Source of the DNA: Phycisphaerales bacterium | GTDB lineage: Bacteria > Planctomycetota > Phycisphaerae > Phycisphaerales > UBA1924 | DNA: 64,000 bases | Direction of reading: 5' to 3' | NCBI GenBank assembly: GCA_020850415.1 | Contig: JADZER010000048.1 | Span: forward strand, 1-64,000 | Part shown: piece after piece, positions 15,472 to 23,484 of the stretch | Layout of the letters: every line of letters starts with the position of its first letter | Position numbering within the stretch: the stretch's first letter is position 1 | Translations under genes and position numbers: made by a program | The notes under the pieces: model-generated | The model's input: only the letters and a program-made list of their open reading frames with translations | Databases searched by the model: none | Told to the model about the DNA's origin: nothing

Positions 15472-16578
15472 ATGCAGGCATTCGGTCTGATGTGGCTCTC
15501 GGCGGTGTCTTGGGCGGTGCTCGCGCCACCCTGCGATGCGGGTCAGCCAGATGGGTACCAGTGGTTCGGGATCTGGTTGCACCCGGCGCAAGCCTACCGC
15601 TCGCAGGCATCGGCGGCGGACGGGGCGGTGCCCTCGGGACAAGTCGATGTAGATGGAGCCGAGGCAGCGGTTTGGCCGGAGTGGACCACCGAGTTTGTCA
15701 GCCTGCTCCCCGACGGTGCGGCGAGAGCGGCAGTCGAAGGCGCGGACGGCGGCTACCAGGCGGGGTTTGTGATTGTGGCGGTGAACGAGGCCTACCCGGC
15801 CCTTTGGCAAGGTAGCGCCGAAAGCGTCGTCGATATGACACCGGAGGGGCCGTACATCGGCTCAAGCCTGTACGGCCGTCGTGGCGTCCAAACGGTGGGC
15901 TACGCCTACCACCGCACCGACGGCAGCCACGCGGCCGTGTGGCTCAACAACGACCCCGATCAGTTCGTTGACCTCCACCACGCTTCGGCCGACTGGTCAT
16001 CGGCGCACGCGACCGACGGCCAGTGGCAGGGCGGCGAGGCCGCGTTCCTGGGATTCGGGCTCAGGGCGGCCTTGTGGAAAGGCACGCCTCAGTCGTTCCT
16101 CGTCATGGGCCCGGCGGACTACCGCGACGGGCTGATCCGCGGCATGGCGCCGGGCACGCAGGTGGGCACCTACACCGACCTGACCACCCGCGCGGTCCTA
16201 TGGCACGACACGCCGGAGAGCTGGGTGCGCATGACCCCGTCGTGGTCGTACAGCGCGAGGCTCTACGCGACCACGGGCGACATGCATGTCGGCTGGTCCG
16301 ACCGGACCGGCGTCTACAGCGCCCACGCGGGCGTGTGGTTCGGCGACGACCCCGACAGCTTCTTCGACCTGCACCCCTTCGTCCCGCCGGAGTACGCGGA
16401 CGCCGGGTCAACGGCGTACGACATCGACACCAAGGACGGCAACATCTACATCGCCGGGTCGGTCAATAGCGGCGGGCAGGGGCACGCGTTCCTGTGGGTG
16501 GGCGTGCCGCTGGACACGGGGGACGGCGGCGGCGGGCCGAAGTCGCCGGGCGGGCTGACGAAGGTCCGCAAGCCCTGA
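15472..16578 (+). CDS. secreted repeat protein of unknown function (HAF-like repeats)
   Basis: Protein of 368 residues with an N-terminal signal-like segment (MQAFGLMWLSAVSWAVLAPP) and a string of repeats in which AALWKGTP, AVLWHDTP, AVWLNNDP and GVWFGDDP recur at about 45-residue spacing. This pattern resembles extracellular HAF-type repeats, each probably one propeller blade. A Gly/Asp-rich turn (DTGDGGGGPKSPGG) ends the protein. No catalytic motif is evident. There is no convincing Shine-Dalgarno sequence, consistent with leaderless expression from the promoter at 15437-15465. It ends 4 bp before the convergent ktrA stop. Confidence 0.75.
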   Translation: MQAFGLMWLSAVSWAVLAPPCDAGQPDGYQWFGIWLHPAQAYRSQASAADGAVPSGQVDVDGAEAAVWPEWTTEFVSLLPDGAARAAVEGADGGYQAGFVIVAVNEAYPALWQGSAESVVDMTPEGPYIGSSLYGRRGVQTVGYAYHRTDGSHAAVWLNNDPDQFVDLHHASADWSSAHATDGQWQGGEAAFLGFGLRAALWKGTPQSFLVMGPADYRDGLIRGMAPGTQVGTYTDLTTRAVLWHDTPESWVRMTPSWSYSARLYATTGDMHVGWSDRTGVYSAHAGVWFGDDPDSFFDLHPFVPPEYADAGSTAYDIDTKDGNIYIAGSVNSGGQGHAFLWVGVPLDTGDGGGGPKSPGGLTKVRKP

Positions 16579-16582
16579 CCGG

Positions 16583-17242
16583 CTACTCGCGGGGCAGCTT
16601 GGCGAGGTCCTCGTCCTTGCCCATGAGGATCAGGATGTCCCCCACGGCCAGGGGCGTCTGCGGGCCGGGCAGCTCGATCCGGTCCTGGCGGTCCTCGCCC
16701 CTGCGTCGGATCGCGACGACATGCACCTTGAGGCGTTGGCGCAGCTCGAGCTCCACGAGCGACTTGCCGATCCAGGCGGCCGGGGCCGCGACCTCCACGA
16801 TCGAGTGGTCGTGGTGGAACTCGATCTGGTTGATGAACTGGGGGTTGAGGAGCCGGTGCGCCCAGCGGTCGGCGGCCTCGTCCTCGGGGTTGACGACCTC
16901 GTCGGCGCCGACGAGCGAGAGCACGCGGGCGGAGACCTGTGAGGCCGCCCGCGCGATGACCCTCCTGGCGCCCATCTGCTTGAGCGTGACGGTGGTCAGG
17001 GTGGTGGCCTCGAAGTCGTTGCCGATGGCGACGATGACGGCGTCGGCCTTGTCGATGCCCTGTCGCTCCAGAGCGCGGCGGTCGGTCGCGTCGAGGGCGA
17101 CGGCGTGGGTGACGCGGTCGCGGATGTCCTCGACGAGGTGCGGGTCCAGGTCGACCGCGACCACCTCGTGGCCCGACGCCGCGAGCGTGGCGGCAAGTCG
17201 CGACCCGAATCTCCCCAGCCCGATCACGGCAAAGGTCTGCAC
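16583..17242 (-). CDS. ktrA: potassium uptake regulatory subunit KtrA/TrkA
   Basis: Cytoplasmic gating subunit (219 residues) of a Ktr/Trk K+ transporter. The N-terminal RCK (TrkA-N) domain has the Rossmann signature VIGLGRFGSRLA and the acidic VVAVDLDP that binds the ribose of NAD or ATP. The TrkA-C domain covers about residues 140-219 (VELELRQRLKVHVVAIRR). It follows the membrane subunit gene by 15 bp on the same strand, so the two form an operon. Single-RCK length marks it as KtrA-like rather than the duplicated TrkA. Confidence 0.92.
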   Translation of the reverse strand: MQTFAVIGLGRFGSRLAATLAASGHEVVAVDLDPHLVEDIRDRVTHAVALDATDRRALERQGIDKADAVIVAIGNDFEATTLTTVTLKQMGARRVIARAASQVSARVLSLVGADEVVNPEDEAADRWAHRLLNPQFINQIEFHHDHSIVEVAAPAAWIGKSLVELELRQRLKVHVVAIRRRGEDRQDRIELPGPQTPLAVGDILILMGKDEDLAKLPRE

Positions 17243-17257
17243 CGCCGCCTCCCCGCG

Positions 17258-19084
17258 CTAGCCGAGCGCGACGCCCTCGTGGGCGAGTGTGTATTGGTGT
17301 TCGTGTTTGCGACCGAAGAGGAGCCCCGTCAGGAGCGTGAGGGGGCCGACACGGCCGAGGAACATCGCGCCGATGATGACGAGCTTGCCCTCGGGCGTGA
17401 GGTCAGGCGTGATGCCCAGCGAGAGCCCCGTGGTCGTCGCGGCGCTGATGACCTCGAACAGGACCGGCTCGAGCCGGAAGGGCTCGAACAGGGACAGGAC
17501 GAAGGTGCAGGCGACGATGAGCCCGAAGTAGCAGAGGCCGAGGGTGCCGGCCTTGCGGACGATGGAGTCGGCGATGGCCCTGCCGCCGGCCTCGGCCTCG
17601 GGGCGCCGGCGCATCGTGGCGACCACCGACAGCGCGAGCACGGCGAGCGTGGTTGTCTTCGCGCCGCCGGCCGTCGAGCCGGGCGAGCCGCCGACGATCA
17701 TCAGGGTCATGATGACCAGGACCGAGGAGGGGGCGAGGTGCTCCATGGGCAGGGTGTTGAACCCCGCCGTGCGGGAGGTGACGGACATGAAGTGGGCGTC
17801 CGCGAGGGACCGCAGCGCCGTGCCGGTGGTCAGCCCCTCCCTCCCGAGTTCGCCCGCCTGGAGGAGCTGGCCCAGGAGGATTGCCGCAACGCCGTAGAGG
17901 TACACCGCCAGCGTTGTCGCGAGCACAAGCCTGCTGTGGAGGGTGAGGCGCGTGTCCGCCACCGAGTACCCGGCCGGCAGCCCCTGGCGCCCGCGCATCC
18001 GGTGCAGGCGCGCCCGGCCCACCCGCACGAGGTTCTCCAGCACGGGAAACCCCAGCCCGCCCAGCACGATCAGCATCACGACCACACCGAGCGAGAGCGG
18101 GCTGGTCCGGTGTCCCATCAGGCTCTCGCCGGTGATATCAAAGCCGGCGTTGCAGAAGGCGCTCACGCTGTGGAACAGGCTAAGCCAGAGCCGGCCGGCC
18201 CCGGCCGCCTCGTGCTCGCTCCACAGGGGGTACAGCAGCGCCGCGCCGACCAGCTCCAGCGCGATCGTCGCGACCAGCACGAACCGCCCGTACCCGAGCA
18301 GGCGGTGCACGGGCTGGTCGGCCAGCATCTGGCTCATGCTCAGGTTCTCGCGCAGGCTCATGGCGCGCCCGAGCAGGAGCATGAGCGTCGAGCCGAACAT
18401 AATAATGCCCAGTCCGCCGAGCTGAATCAGGGCCAGGATCACCATCTGCCCGACCTCGGTGAACTCGGTCGCGGTGTTGCGGACCGTCAGGCCCGTGACG
18501 CACACCGCTGAGGTGCTTGTGAACAGCGCGTCCACCCAGTCCAGCGGGACATCCCGCGGCACCGCCCGCGGCAGCTTGAGCAAGAGCGCCCCCACTAGGA
18601 TCAGCACCCCGAACGAGACCGGCAGGAGCGCCTCGGGGCGCAGCAGCCGGTGCGAGAGCACCAGGTGGGCCCCCCACAGCTCGGCGAACAGCCGGAGCAC
18701 CACCCCGGCCTCGACGACGCGCCACCCGGCCGGGAACCCCGCGAGGTCCAGCCCGAGCCCGGCCACGAACACCAGCTGCAGCGCGAGGGACGCGGCGAGC
18801 TCGGCCCGGCCGACGCGGCGCAGCCCCACCCACACCGTCAATCCACCGTGGGCGACGATCAGCACGCCCGCGCAGACCCGAAGCAGCCAGATCTCCAACG
18901 GGCGCTCATAGAAGCCGTGCTCGACCGCGATCGCGGCGGCGGCCAGGGCCATGAGCGCGAGCCGCCCCAAGACCGCCAGCGTGGACTCGGGCGCCGGGAC
19001 CCCCAGCCGGGACCGCTTCCTTCCCCCACCCGGACTGCCTGTCGGAGCGGCTCCCACGGGCGGACGATAGGCGACACCGGCCAT
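17258..19084 (-). CDS. ktrB: potassium transporter membrane subunit KtrB/TrkH
   Basis: Na+- or H+-coupled K+ channel-like transporter of the TrkH/KtrB superfamily (608 residues). There is a basic cytoplasmic lead, about four extra N-terminal helices, and then the fourfold M1-P-M2 core. Selectivity-filter segments are visible as STSAVCVTGLTV, FHSVSAFCNAGFDI, SVTSRTAGFNTL and SAATTTGLSLGI. It pairs with KtrA immediately downstream. The ATG at 19084 is the first in-frame start before the hydrophobic region; the open frame continues upstream through the tRNA gene, so longer starts are excluded. The extra N-terminal domain is larger than in B. subtilis KtrB. Confidence 0.92.
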   Translation of the reverse strand: MAGVAYRPPVGAAPTGSPGGGRKRSRLGVPAPESTLAVLGRLALMALAAAAIAVEHGFYERPLEIWLLRVCAGVLIVAHGGLTVWVGLRRVGRAELAASLALQLVFVAGLGLDLAGFPAGWRVVEAGVVLRLFAELWGAHLVLSHRLLRPEALLPVSFGVLILVGALLLKLPRAVPRDVPLDWVDALFTSTSAVCVTGLTVRNTATEFTEVGQMVILALIQLGGLGIIMFGSTLMLLLGRAMSLRENLSMSQMLADQPVHRLLGYGRFVLVATIALELVGAALLYPLWSEHEAAGAGRLWLSLFHSVSAFCNAGFDITGESLMGHRTSPLSLGVVVMLIVLGGLGFPVLENLVRVGRARLHRMRGRQGLPAGYSVADTRLTLHSRLVLATTLAVYLYGVAAILLGQLLQAGELGREGLTTGTALRSLADAHFMSVTSRTAGFNTLPMEHLAPSSVLVIMTLMIVGGSPGSTAGGAKTTTLAVLALSVVATMRRRPEAEAGGRAIADSIVRKAGTLGLCYFGLIVACTFVLSLFEPFRLEPVLFEVISAATTTGLSLGITPDLTPEGKLVIIGAMFLGRVGPLTLLTGLLFGRKHEHQYTLAHEGVALG

Positions 19085-19153
19085 TACTGCATCCCGGACC
19101 CCCAGCGGCGCACGCCGGGGAGGGGCACGGGTCGTGGAGCGCCGCCGGCGCCA

Positions 19154-19186
19154 AAGACAACCCGGCGTCGATCGCTCGACGCCGGG
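19154..19186 (-). terminator. terminator after tRNA-Cys
   Basis: An 11-bp perfect stem (CCCGGCGTCGA, 19161-19186 including a 4-nt loop) is followed on the minus strand by TTGTCTTT. It lies 6 bp after the tRNA 3' end and isolates the tRNA from the downstream ktrB gene. Confidence 0.85.
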
Positions 19187-19191
19187 GTCAA

Positions 19192-19276
19192 AGGCCGCGG
19201 TGGGATTCGAACCCACGACTGGCTTTCGCCAAACGGATTTGCAATCCGCCCCCTTGGTCCACTCGGGCACACGGCC
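19192..19276 (-). tRNA. tRNA-Cys (anticodon GCA) with a long variable arm
   Basis: A complete cloverleaf can be folded on the minus strand: acceptor GGCCGTG/CGCGGCC, D-stem CCC/GGG with a GG-containing loop, anticodon stem GCGGA/TCCGT with loop TTGCAAA (anticodon GCA), and T-arm GTGGG-TTCGAAT-CCCAC. Discriminator base 73 is T, the standard Cys identity base. CCA is not encoded. Unusually for tRNA-Cys, the variable region is 16 nt with its own hairpin (TGGC-GAAA-GCCA), giving a class II body like tRNA-Ser. Only the anticodon and base 73 argue for Cys. Promoter at 19304-19332, terminator at 19154-19186. Confidence 0.9.
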
Positions 19277-19303
19277 AACCGCCGGGCGGCCCCGGCTGAC
19301 CAG

Positions 19304-19332
19304 ACCGTATCGGCCCGCCCCGGCCGGGTCAA
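19304..19332 (-). promoter_or_regulatory. promoter of the tRNA-Cys gene
   Basis: Minus-strand TTGACC (19332-19327), 17-bp spacer, TACGGT (19309-19304), 27 bp before the mature tRNA 5' end. It is identical in both hexamers and spacing to the promoter at 15383-15411. Confidence 0.65.
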
Positions 19333-19443
19333 TCCTGCCGCACCCCGGCCCGCCCACATCGCCCCCGGGCCGGGTAGTATCGGGCCGGCGGCGCCGGGGG
19401 TGGGTCAAGCCCGCCCCGGGGCTGTGCCGACGGAGAGGTAGCC

Positions 19444-20502
19444 ATGTCCAACTCCCACGCCATCATCGCCGCGTGCGCACTCGCCCTGCCGGCGGCCGCC
19501 CAGACCGAGGTGGCTGACCGGCCCCCCGTGGGGGAGAACCCCCTGCTCACGGACCGGAGCGCCGACCAGCTCCTCCGCGAGCGCATCAGCCGGCCGGCGG
19601 GGGCCAGGGCCATCACCCCGGCCCGCGGCCCGACTGTGGACCAGGTCCAGCCCAACCAGCCCGCGGACGCCACCCGGCTGGACCTCGCCGACGGCTCGCA
19701 GGCGTGGACAGAGGCCGGCACGATCCGGCCCGAGGGGACCTTTCTCGTCGGGTGGACCGGTGAGCTGGTCCGGCTCCGCACCGGCGGCCTGGCGTTCCTC
19801 CCCGTCAGTGAGACGGGCCGCAAGCCGGAGCCGGCGATGGCCCTGGCGCCCTGCGGCGTGTACGCCCGGATCGGCAACATCCTGGGCGACCAGGAGCGCG
19901 GCCTCTGGCTCGCCGTGACCGGCGAGGTCCTCGAGTACCACGGGCGGAACTACCTGCTCCCCACTGCGTTCACGGCGACCGCGGCCCCCGGGGCGCAGGC
20001 CGACGCGGCTCCGGCGGCAGAGGCCCAGCCGGGGGACGAGCCGGCCGATCAACCTTCCGAACAGCCGGCCGATCAGCCGGGAGGCAATCGCATCGACGAC
20101 CTGGTCCGGCAGCTCGAGGCCGAGCGGGCCGAGCGGCGGGGCATCGACACCGCGTTCGACATCGCGCAGGACGAGGAGGGCGCGGTCGACCCCGCGGCGA
20201 TGCGCCTCGACGGGCGGATGCTCCTCAGCCAGCGGGCCCGGATGGTCCGCAGCGCCGAGGGCGGGTGGGTGATCGTGATCGACAACGACCAGCCCGCGCG
20301 GGAGGGCGAGCCCGAGCTGCCGCCGCGCCTGCGCCTGCTCCCCTGCCGCGTCGTTGCGCAGATGGAGAAGACGGCGGAGGCCAGGGGCGAGGGGTGGAGC
20401 TTCGAGGTGAGCGGGCAGCTGTACCGGAGCGGCCCGGCGGTCTACCTGCTGCCCCGGATGTTCGTGACGATGGCCGGCACGGATGTCAAGCCGCTGCAGT
20501 AG
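19444..20502 (+). CDS. exported protein of unknown function
   Basis: Unrecognised 352-residue protein with a signal peptide (HAIIAACALALPAAAQ, cleavage near residue 20). Two beta-rich modules flank a low-complexity Pro/Ala/Glu/Gln linker (about 180-215, with repeated EQPADQP units). The first module is about residues 75-175 (GTFLVGWTGELVRLRTGGLA); the second is about 250-350 (LLPCRVVAQMEKTAEARGEG). Both modules end in a RNYLLP or VYLLPRMF segment, suggesting an internal duplication. GGAGAGG lies 5 nt before the ATG. It stands alone between the tRNA and nuoH. Function unknown. Confidence 0.72.
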   Translation: MSNSHAIIAACALALPAAAQTEVADRPPVGENPLLTDRSADQLLRERISRPAGARAITPARGPTVDQVQPNQPADATRLDLADGSQAWTEAGTIRPEGTFLVGWTGELVRLRTGGLAFLPVSETGRKPEPAMALAPCGVYARIGNILGDQERGLWLAVTGEVLEYHGRNYLLPTAFTATAAPGAQADAAPAAEAQPGDEPADQPSEQPADQPGGNRIDDLVRQLEAERAERRGIDTAFDIAQDEEGAVDPAAMRLDGRMLLSQRARMVRSAEGGWVIVIDNDQPAREGEPELPPRLRLLPCRVVAQMEKTAEARGEGWSFEVSGQLYRSGPAVYLLPRMFVTMAGTDVKPLQ

Positions 20503-20518
20503 GGCGAGCCCCCGCCCA

Positions 20519-20622
20519 CACCGGGCTTGCACACCGGGCTTGCACACCGGGCTTGCACACCGGGCTTACACACCGGGCTTGCACGCCGGGGTCACAGGCC
20601 GGGCTCACGGGCCGGGCTCACA
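20519..20622. repeat. 13-bp tandem repeat array, about eight units
   Basis: Units of CACCGGGCTTGCA run head to tail. Units 1-3 and 5 are identical, unit 4 has one change, and units 6-8 are progressively diverged. The array fills the gap between the stop of the exported-protein gene (20502) and the convergent nuoH, overlapping the last codon of nuoH. It has no spacer structure and is not a CRISPR. Confidence 0.85.
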
Positions 20623-21955
20623 CGATCGGCGCGGTCCCTTGCACCGGGCGGTCCTCGAGCGCCGCCGCGTGCGTCGGGCCGGTGATGACCCGCTCGCCGG
20701 GCATCGCGCTGAACCGCGAGCCGTAGAGCCGGATCTTGCGGTTCGCCTTGGGCTTGGGCAGCAGGGGCAGCACGAGCAGGCAGACGAGCGCGAGCGCCAG
20801 GTTCGCCCCGAGCATCGGGGCCAGCCCGCGCTGGCCGAGGTACACCATCACGCTGGTCATCACCAGGACGATCATCGACAGGGGGATGATCGCCTGCCAG
20901 GCCATCATCATGACCTGGTCGTAGCGCAGGCGGGGCAGCGTCCAGCGGATGAGCATCATGAAGCAGATCAGGCTCACGACCTTGCCGAAGTAGACGCCGA
21001 ACTTCACGGCGACGGCGAGGAGGCTGGTGCTCTCGGGGCTGGTCAGGCCGAAGTCGACGAACGGCAGGATCTGGTAGCCGCCGAGGAAGATCAGCGTGAA
21101 GAACGAGCAGCTGGTGATCATGTGGGCGTATTCGGCCAGGAAGAACAGGGCGAATCGCATCGACGAGTACTCGGTGTGGTACCCGCCGACCAGCTCCTGC
21201 TCGGCCTCGGCGTTGTCGAACGGGGCCCGGTTCGCCTCGGCGAGGATCGCGGTGAAGAAGATGAACGCCGCGATCGGCTGGCTGAAGAGCAGCCAGCCGT
21301 TCTCGGCCTGGTAGCGGATGATCCCGTCGGGCATCACCGTGCCGATGAGCAGGAGAGCCGCGAGGAGGCTCACGCCCAAGGGGACCTCGTAGCTGATCAT
21401 CTGGGCCGTGCAGCGCAGGCCGCCGAGGAAGGAGTACTTGTTGTTGCTCGCCCAGCCGCCGAGCGTCACGCCGTAGACGCCGAGCGAGGCGACGGCCAGG
21501 ATGTAGATGATGCCGACATTGGCGACGAACCCCGCGACATGCACCGGCCCGCCCTGGATCGGGCCCACGAAGGGCAGCGAGAAGTCCGGGCAGATCCACA
21601 CCCCGCCCCAGGGGATGATGATGAAGCCGATGAGCGCCGGGATGAAGCTGGCGACCGGCGCGAGCGTGAACAGGTACTTGTCCACGCGGCTGGGGGCGTA
21701 GTCCTCCTTCAGGAGGAACTTGAGCCCGTCGGCCATCGGCTGGCCGAGCCCGAAGCACCCGCGGAGGAACTTCAGGAACGGCAGCCCGAAGTCGAACCCG
21801 ACCCGGTTGGGCCCGAGCCGGTCCTGGATGTACGCCGAGATCTTGCGCTCGAGGTAGATCGAGTAGGCCACCGTGAGCAGCACGACCTGCAGCATCACAT
21901 TGATGACCACAAAGCTCACGACCAGCTGGGCGGTGACGATGTTGGAGAGGTCCAT
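20618..21955 (-). CDS. nuoH: NADH-quinone oxidoreductase subunit H
   Basis: Membrane subunit NuoH of respiratory complex I (445 residues, longer than the typical 320-350). It has the conserved loop SIYLERKISAYIQDRLGPNRVG, the quinone-channel acidic segments AEANRAPFDNAEAEQELVGG and YHTEYSSMRFALFFLAEY, and about eight helices. The extra length is in the first loop (residues 80-140) and in the basic tail ending DRPVQGTAPIV. It is encoded without any neighbouring nuo gene. The ATG at 21955 is chosen over the GTG at 21979. It lies 9 nt after a TACAGT hexamer inside a perfect palindrome (21961-21973), with no ribosome-binding site. Confidence 0.92.
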   Translation of the reverse strand: MDLSNIVTAQLVVSFVVINVMLQVVLLTVAYSIYLERKISAYIQDRLGPNRVGFDFGLPFLKFLRGCFGLGQPMADGLKFLLKEDYAPSRVDKYLFTLAPVASFIPALIGFIIIPWGGVWICPDFSLPFVGPIQGGPVHVAGFVANVGIIYILAVASLGVYGVTLGGWASNNKYSFLGGLRCTAQMISYEVPLGVSLLAALLLIGTVMPDGIIRYQAENGWLLFSQPIAAFIFFTAILAEANRAPFDNAEAEQELVGGYHTEYSSMRFALFFLAEYAHMITSCSFFTLIFLGGYQILPFVDFGLTSPESTSLLAVAVKFGVYFGKVVSLICFMMLIRWTLPRLRYDQVMMMAWQAIIPLSMIVLVMTSVMVYLGQRGLAPMLGANLALALVCLLVLPLLPKPKANRKIRLYGSRFSAMPGERVITGPTHAAALEDRPVQGTAPIV

Positions 21956-21960
21956 GGTGG

Positions 21961-21976
21961 CTCTACTGTAGAGGCG
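21961..21976 (-). promoter_or_regulatory. nuoH -10 hexamer inside a 13-bp palindrome
   Basis: CTCTAC-A-GTAGAG (21961-21973 on the minus strand) contains TACAGT as a -10, with a weak TTTCCA -35 seventeen bp further upstream. Transcription would start within about 3 nt of the nuoH ATG. The palindrome could be an operator; this is inference. Confidence 0.4.
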
Positions 21977-22042
21977 CACGGGGTGGTTGGAAAGCGGTCG
22001 GGAGCCCCCGGCACTCCCCCCGGATCCGGCGCCGGCGGCCCC

Positions 22043-22765
22043 TCACCGGGCCGCCCCCACCCCCACCGCCTCGTGCTCCATCGACACCGCGAACCGCCCG
22101 CCCGGGCCGGCCCGGACCTCCGCCCGCGTGATGCTGACCGTCCGCGCCCCGGCCCGCTCCATCAGCACGCTCACCTCGGGCCGATCGGCCCACCGGTGCT
22201 GATGGAACTCGTCCTGCGCCGCGGGCGTCGCCCCGGCCCCGACCACCACCTCCTCGAAGAGGGGCAACCGGCATTCCACCAAGTGATCCCCCAGCCCGCT
22301 CGACGCGAAGCACACCGGCGCCCCGAGCTCCACCGTCGTCAGGGCCCGACCGTCCCAGACCGAATCCACCACCCGCAACCCCGCGGCGCAATCGACGCCC
22401 ACCAGCCGGAACGGCTCGAACCGCCCAAGCTCGAACCGCCCCAGCGCCTCGGCGGCCTCCAGCGCGTCGGCAAGCCCGATCAGCCTGGGGATCAGGACAC
22501 CGCGGCTCAGGCGCACCGCCTCCGCCGGGGGCGCCGGCAGCGGGCGCGGGTTCCCGTTCAGCACCGTCAGCGCCAGCCCGTGCTCGGCCGCGGCGACCCA
22601 GGTGCCGCCCGCCAGGCCATCGACCGGCCACATCCCCCTCGCCACGCCCCGCACGACACCCCTCCACGCCGGCGCGGTCGCGCGCGGGCGCGCGGGGCTC
22701 TCATCCCGGCTCGTGACGAGCCGGAACCCTCCGCCCTCCAGCGCGATGATCGTGACGGTGCACAT
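22043..22765 (-). CDS. NRDE/TANGO2 family protein
   Basis: Protein of 240 residues of the NRDE (TANGO2-like) family, named for an N-terminal Asn-Arg-Asp-Glu motif. It begins MCTVTIIALEGGGFRLVTSRDE: the Cys-2 that may act as an N-terminal nucleophile and the SRDE motif are both present. GGTWVAAAEHGLALTVLNGN follows as in family members. Biochemical function is unsettled: heme-transfer and amidohydrolase-like roles have been proposed for relatives. It follows the DinB-like gene by 11 bp, so the two are probably co-transcribed. Confidence 0.85.
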   Translation of the reverse strand: MCTVTIIALEGGGFRLVTSRDESPARPRATAPAWRGVVRGVARGMWPVDGLAGGTWVAAAEHGLALTVLNGNPRPLPAPPAEAVRLSRGVLIPRLIGLADALEAAEALGRFELGRFEPFRLVGVDCAAGLRVVDSVWDGRALTTVELGAPVCFASSGLGDHLVECRLPLFEEVVVGAGATPAAQDEFHQHRWADRPEVSVLMERAGARTVSITRAEVRAGPGGRFAVSMEHEAVGVGAAR

Positions 22766-22776
22766 GCGCTACCGGC

Positions 22777-23331
22777 TCACGCCCCCGCCCGCTCGAAGTT
22801 GATCGTGGAGGGCGCCTTGCCCACATCCGCCCCCAGCTCGATGCCGTGCTCGAGCGCGATCGCCCGCATCATCGCGACATGGTGCACGCCGTGGTGGGTC
22901 GCGAACGCCACCTCCCGCGCGACGGTCGACCGCAGCACCGCCTCGCGCCCGTCGCCGGACACCATGACGCGGATCCGGACCTCGTCGCCGCCGGTCCCCT
23001 CGAGCGCCGAGAGCGCCGCCCGCAGGCTTGTGATCTGGTCGCGTGCCGCCACGCGGCTGCTCTCGACCGGCACCCCCCGCTCGCGGTGGTCATAATCGAT
23101 CGGCTCGCCCCGGCCCCGGCTGACGATCGCACCGTAGTGGTCGAGGGTGTGGCGCAGGTGCTTGCCGATCGTGCCCCCCGCCAGCACAGCCGACCCGGCC
23201 ACGAACTGCCCGTCGCCTACGGCCCCGACGATCGCCTCGCACTGCCCCAGCAGCTCGGCCGCGGCCCCGAGCACATCGCCCCCGGCGCAACCCCCGCAAC
23301 ACCCCGTCTGTCCATGACCGGCCGAGCCCAT
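22777..23331 (-). CDS. DinB-like four-helix-bundle protein
   Basis: Protein of 184 residues with the DinB/YfiT-type pattern of metal-binding histidines. The first is in GKHLRHTLDHY (about residue 70); the others are in FATHHGVHHVAMM near residue 150. The N-terminus is unusually Cys/Gly-rich (HGQTGCCGGCAGG), which could be an extra metal site. DinB-fold proteins include thiol transferases and many without known activity. The start ATG 23331 follows AAAGGA by about 11 nt. It is transcribed with the NRDE gene. Confidence 0.75.
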   Translation of the reverse strand: MGSAGHGQTGCCGGCAGGDVLGAAAELLGQCEAIVGAVGDGQFVAGSAVLAGGTIGKHLRHTLDHYGAIVSRGRGEPIDYDHRERGVPVESSRVAARDQITSLRAALSALEGTGGDEVRIRVMVSGDGREAVLRSTVAREVAFATHHGVHHVAMMRAIALEHGIELGADVGKAPSTINFERAGA

Positions 23332-23484
23332 GACCACCAGTCCTTTCCACGCGGCCTGCGTGCAATGGGGGCATCCTACCCCGGCCAACCCGACGCCAGC
23401 GTCCGATTATGGCGCAGGATGCCCCAACAGCGCCCGAAGCGGGAGAGAGGGTCCCACGCCCGCCGCCGCGGTAGACTCGGCGCC

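Noticed and set aside
19192..19276. tRNA-Ser or tRNA-Leu
   Set aside because: The long variable arm suggests it, but anticodon is GCA and base 73 is T, whereas Ser has G73 and Leu A73; called Cys with the anomaly noted.
20519..20622. CRISPR array
   Set aside because: Units are 13 bp, contiguous and without spacers; no cas genes nearby.
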